A stretch of DNA of 64,000 nt from Methylorubrum aminovorans (lineage in GTDB: Bacteria > Pseudomonadota > Alphaproteobacteria > Rhizobiales > Beijerinckiaceae), in the NCBI RefSeq assembly GCF_022179725.1, contig NZ_BPRC01000013.1, forward strand, positions 56,057 through 120,056. Direction: 5' to 3'. Positions 60,107-64,000 of this stretch are shown in pieces. Position 1 is the first letter of the stretch. Every line of letters starts with the position of its first letter. The notes under the pieces are model-generated. The model saw only the letters and a program-made list of their open reading frames with translations, was not told the origin of the DNA and did not search any database. A program made the translations under genes and the position numbers.

Positions 60107-60403
60107 TCAGTTATGAATGGGCGCGTCGTGCCGATGGAACGCTTTGAGTCGGCGATAGACGGCGGTGTCGTAGTTCTCCGGCGTCGGGTCCTCGCCGGTG
60201 AGCCAGCGGAACAGGTCGCGGTCGGGCACCTCGATCAGCGCCTCGAACTGCGTCAGCTCTTCCTCCGAGAGCTCACCAATCTCGGCATCGGCGAAGCGGC
60301 CCATGATCAGGTCCATCTCGCGGATGCCGCGGTGCCACGCGCGGAACAAGGTGCGGCGGCGGCGCGGGTCGAGGTCGGCGCTGGTGCGGGTGGTGCCGGA
60401 CAT
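60107..60403 (-). CDS. sdhE: Succinate dehydrogenase assembly factor SdhE
   Basis: A 98-residue helical protein with the RGxRExD signature (HRGIREMDLIMGRF). SdhE promotes covalent FAD attachment to SdhA. AGGGGA lies before ATG 60403. It is divergent from recG and upstream of mfd on the same strand, a conserved alphaproteobacterial order. Its stop codon overlaps a CGTTCAG box. Confidence 0.92.
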   Translation of the reverse strand: MSGTTRTSADLDPRRRRTLFRAWHRGIREMDLIMGRFADAEIGELSEEELTQFEALIEVPDRDLFRWLTGEDPTPENYDTAVYRRLKAFHRHDAPIHN

Positions 60404-60612
60404 GGACTGTCCCCTGGTAATCCTGAACCCGCATGTAGAGGGGCAGGCGGCCGCGGGCAAACGGCGCGTCGGCGCATGCCGCGACCATCTGGGTCACGGG
60501 GCCGGTGAGATGCACGCGCGTGATGCCATATGCGCAGATGCGGCGAAGGCAGGAAGCGGGGTATACGGTGGCCGCGCATCGCCACGCTCGAAAGGTTCTC
60601 GAACCCGGTCAC

Positions 60613-62798
<2,186 letters not shown>

Positions 62799-62802
<4 letters not shown>

Positions 62803-62857
62803 ACGGAAACGTTCAGGGTTTCGTTCAGAATCACCGGAATCTGAATGGCCCGTTCAG
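62799..62857. repeat. CGTTCAG boxes after recG
   Basis: CTGAACG (62799-62805) forms a hairpin with CGTTCAG (62810-62816); further direct copies lie at 62822-62828 and 62851-62857. A fifth copy is at 60104-60110, at the end of sdhE. Confidence 0.6.
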
Positions 62858-62895
62858 GAACCCGGCCCTAGCACGAAAGGGTGAACGGCTGCGGC

Positions 62896-62922
62896 AACGC
62901 TGCGCGAAGCGACAGCGTTTTT
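62896..62922 (+). terminator. Terminator downstream of recG
   Basis: Stem AACGCTG/CAGCGTT around a ten-base loop, followed by TTTT-rich sequence (TTTTTCGTTTTAT). Confidence 0.75.
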
Positions 62923-62993
62923 CGTTTTATATCAACGGTTTAGAGGACGATCTTGACCCCGCAACCGAGGGCTCGTCCGGGCAGAAATATCGA

Positions 62994-63008
62994 AGATACC
63001 TTGTATCT
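62994..63008. promoter_or_regulatory. Palindrome AGATAC-CTT-GTATCT
   Basis: Two perfect 6-bp arms with a three-base spacer, 78 bp upstream of the next gene. Possible operator; no regulator can be assigned. Confidence 0.4.
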
Positions 63009-63085
63009 GCCCAAATTGCCGCTTAACTGAAGATGAACAAACGGCCTCGTAGACCGGGGTGCCACTGGAAAAAAGGAGGATCGCG

Positions 63086-63415
63086 ATGTCGATCGCACCG
63101 TTCCAACGCCTGCCGGGTTCCTCCGAGAATTGGGGAGCCGACACGCTCTCCGTCGAACCCTGGCTCATGCCGATCTCGGATCGCGCGGCGCGCGACGAGA
63201 CCACGACGGACGCTTTGGCGAAGGCCGTGCGGCAATCCTCGCGCCGGCTCTGGCTCGCGGCCAACGCGCTCTGCGCGGGCCTCGCCCTGCTGCTGACCGC
63301 CCAGATCGCGACCGATTGGTCCTCTTCGCCGGTCGCCCGCCCCGTGACCGGCCATCAGGTCGCCGACGCAACCCCGCCGACGCTGCCTGTCGAGAAGGCC
63401 TCGCTGCACCACTAA
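63086..63415 (+). CDS. Hypothetical protein with one membrane helix
   Basis: A 109-residue protein: polar N-terminal half (NWGADTLSVEPWLMPISDRA), one helix (LWLAANALCAGLALLLTAQI) and a short Pro/Thr-rich tail. A perfect AAAGGAGG lies before ATG 63086, so expression is likely strong. No family recognised. It ends in a clear terminator. Confidence 0.65.
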   Translation: MSIAPFQRLPGSSENWGADTLSVEPWLMPISDRAARDETTTDALAKAVRQSSRRLWLAANALCAGLALLLTAQIATDWSSSPVARPVTGHQVADATPPTLPVEKASLHH

Positions 63416-63439
63416 GGCGCAGACGCCTCGAAGATCGCC

Positions 63440-64000
63440 TCAGAGATCAGGGCGCGCCGGTTCCCGGCGCGCCTTTTCCGTCTCTGGGGCCGCCTCGCTC
63501 CCCGTCACCTGCGCCTGGCGCAGGGATGCGGCCATGGCGTGGAAGCCGGCCCGTGGATCCTCCGGCTGGATCACGCCCGCTGACATCACGAGCTTGGCAG
63601 CGTCGTCCACGCTGATATCGACCTCCACGACCTCGGCGCGCGGCAGGTAGAAGAAGAATCCCGTGGTCGGGTTCGGCGCGCAGGGCAGGAACACGCCGAC
63701 ATAGTCGTGCGCGCCGCCCTCCTTGGCCTGCAGCGCGCCCCGCACCTCGTTCGCCGCAGGCGCCGAGAGGAACACCACCGACCACGTCCCCTTCACCGGG
63801 AACTCGACGAGTCCGACGGTGCGGAAGGAGGTGCCGTTGGCCGAGAACAGCGTCTCGAAGATCTGGCGCAGGCCGCGGTAGAGCCCGGAGATTGTCTGTT
63901 GGCGCTCTGTTAGGAAGAGGCCATCCCGCAGCCGCGGGGTGCCTGGTCCGGGTGGCCACCCGGACCAGGCGCGGGGCGCCGACCGTCCCGGAATGGGGCT
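63440..64000 (-). CDS. DUF502 family protein, N-terminal part missing or out of view
   Basis: The reverse strand reads ISGLYRGLRQIFETLFSANG, then FRTVGLVEFPVKGTWSVVF, HDYVGVFLPCAPNPTTGFFF and LVMSAGVIQPED, which is the core of DUF502, a membrane-associated family. The upstream part of a normal DUF502 protein (two membrane helices) is not there: from about 63897 the frame reads Arg/Gly/Pro-rich sequence with no start codon up to the window edge. Either an insertion interrupts the gene or the frame is accidental beyond that point. Confidence 0.6.
   Translation of the reverse strand, partial: SPIPGRSAPRAWSGWPPGPGTPRLRDGLFLTERQQTISGLYRGLRQIFETLFSANGTSFRTVGLVEFPVKGTWSVVFLSAPAANEVRGALQAKEGGAHDYVGVFLPCAPNPTTGFFFYLPRAEVVEVDISVDDAAKLVMSAGVIQPEDPRAGFHAMAASLRQAQVTGSEAAPETEKARREPARPDL
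63451..63477 (+). terminator. Terminator between convergent genes
   Basis: Perfect stem GGCGCGCCGG/CCGGCGCGCC with loop TTC and TTTT. It lies 36 bases after the hypothetical gene and inside the last codons of the DUF502 gene. Confidence 0.9.
63941..63970. repeat. 30-bp perfect palindrome
   Basis: GCCTGGTCCGGGTGG followed directly by its reverse complement. It lies in the sequence that replaces the DUF502 N-terminal part and may be part of a mobile element continuing past the window edge. Confidence 0.6.

Overview
The window looks like chromosome from a Methylobacterium/Methylorubrum-type alphaproteobacterium (Hyphomicrobiales). This is inferred from very high GC content, many short proteins typical of that group, a serine-glyoxylate aminotransferase paralogue, an intracellular PHB depolymerase, a HWE/HisKA_2-type kinase and the mfd/sdhE/recG neighbourhood. 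No 16S rRNA or other species marker is present.

Layout. 0-3 kb: partial lipB, fliN and a tRNA-Leu(GAG) that served as integration site for a small, now decayed element (about 1.8 kb between two diverged copies of the tRNA 3' end). 3-6 kb: the remnant of an exopolysaccharide cluster (a Wzy-type polymerase and the last part of a Wzz-like gene) cut by an IS3-family element whose orfB has a premature stop. 6-18 kb: carbon metabolism, with an aldehyde dehydrogenase, PHB depolymerase, FAD/Fe-S D-lactate/glycolate-type dehydrogenase, an SDR, then hydroxypyruvate isomerase, a GntR regulator, a serine-glyoxylate aminotransferase and an MFS carrier. A shared 8-bp motif upstream of the divergent genes suggests one regulon. 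18-27 kb: hypothetical and membrane proteins (DUF2339), a Crp/Fnr regulator behind a 16-bp palindrome, and a polyamine-type ABC transporter without its binding protein. 27-36 kb: tmk-holB and metG-tatD-MBL, normally close together, separated here by about 3.8 kb of accessory and stress-type genes. 36-45 kb: a truncated globin, an SGNH hydrolase, a histidine kinase, a DMT exporter, and a SelO-SDR-esterase-Baeyer-Villiger monooxygenase operon. 45-51 kb: a lipid/LPS glycosylation operon (ArnT-like, GT2, LABN) and a DmdB-like acyl-CoA ligase. 51-55 kb: a receiver protein and a histidine kinase whose sensor domain carries the plant ETR1 copper/ethylene-site residues in the same register, then a degenerate adenylate-forming protein and a degenerate receiver. 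55-64 kb: cold-shock protein, DUF6481, mfd, sdhE, recG and a DUF502 gene that loses family resemblance near the right edge.

The most interesting points are the ETR1-like kinase (51,297-52,556), the sga/hyi/GntR/MFS module with its candidate operator, the SDR-esterase-BVMO operon led by SelO, the adenylate-forming pseudoenzyme with a repetitive Ala/Gln N-terminus, and hairpin repeats with paired substitutions in their stems at 13.6 and 44.8 kb. Function calls rest on reading motifs and family knowledge; no database search was run.
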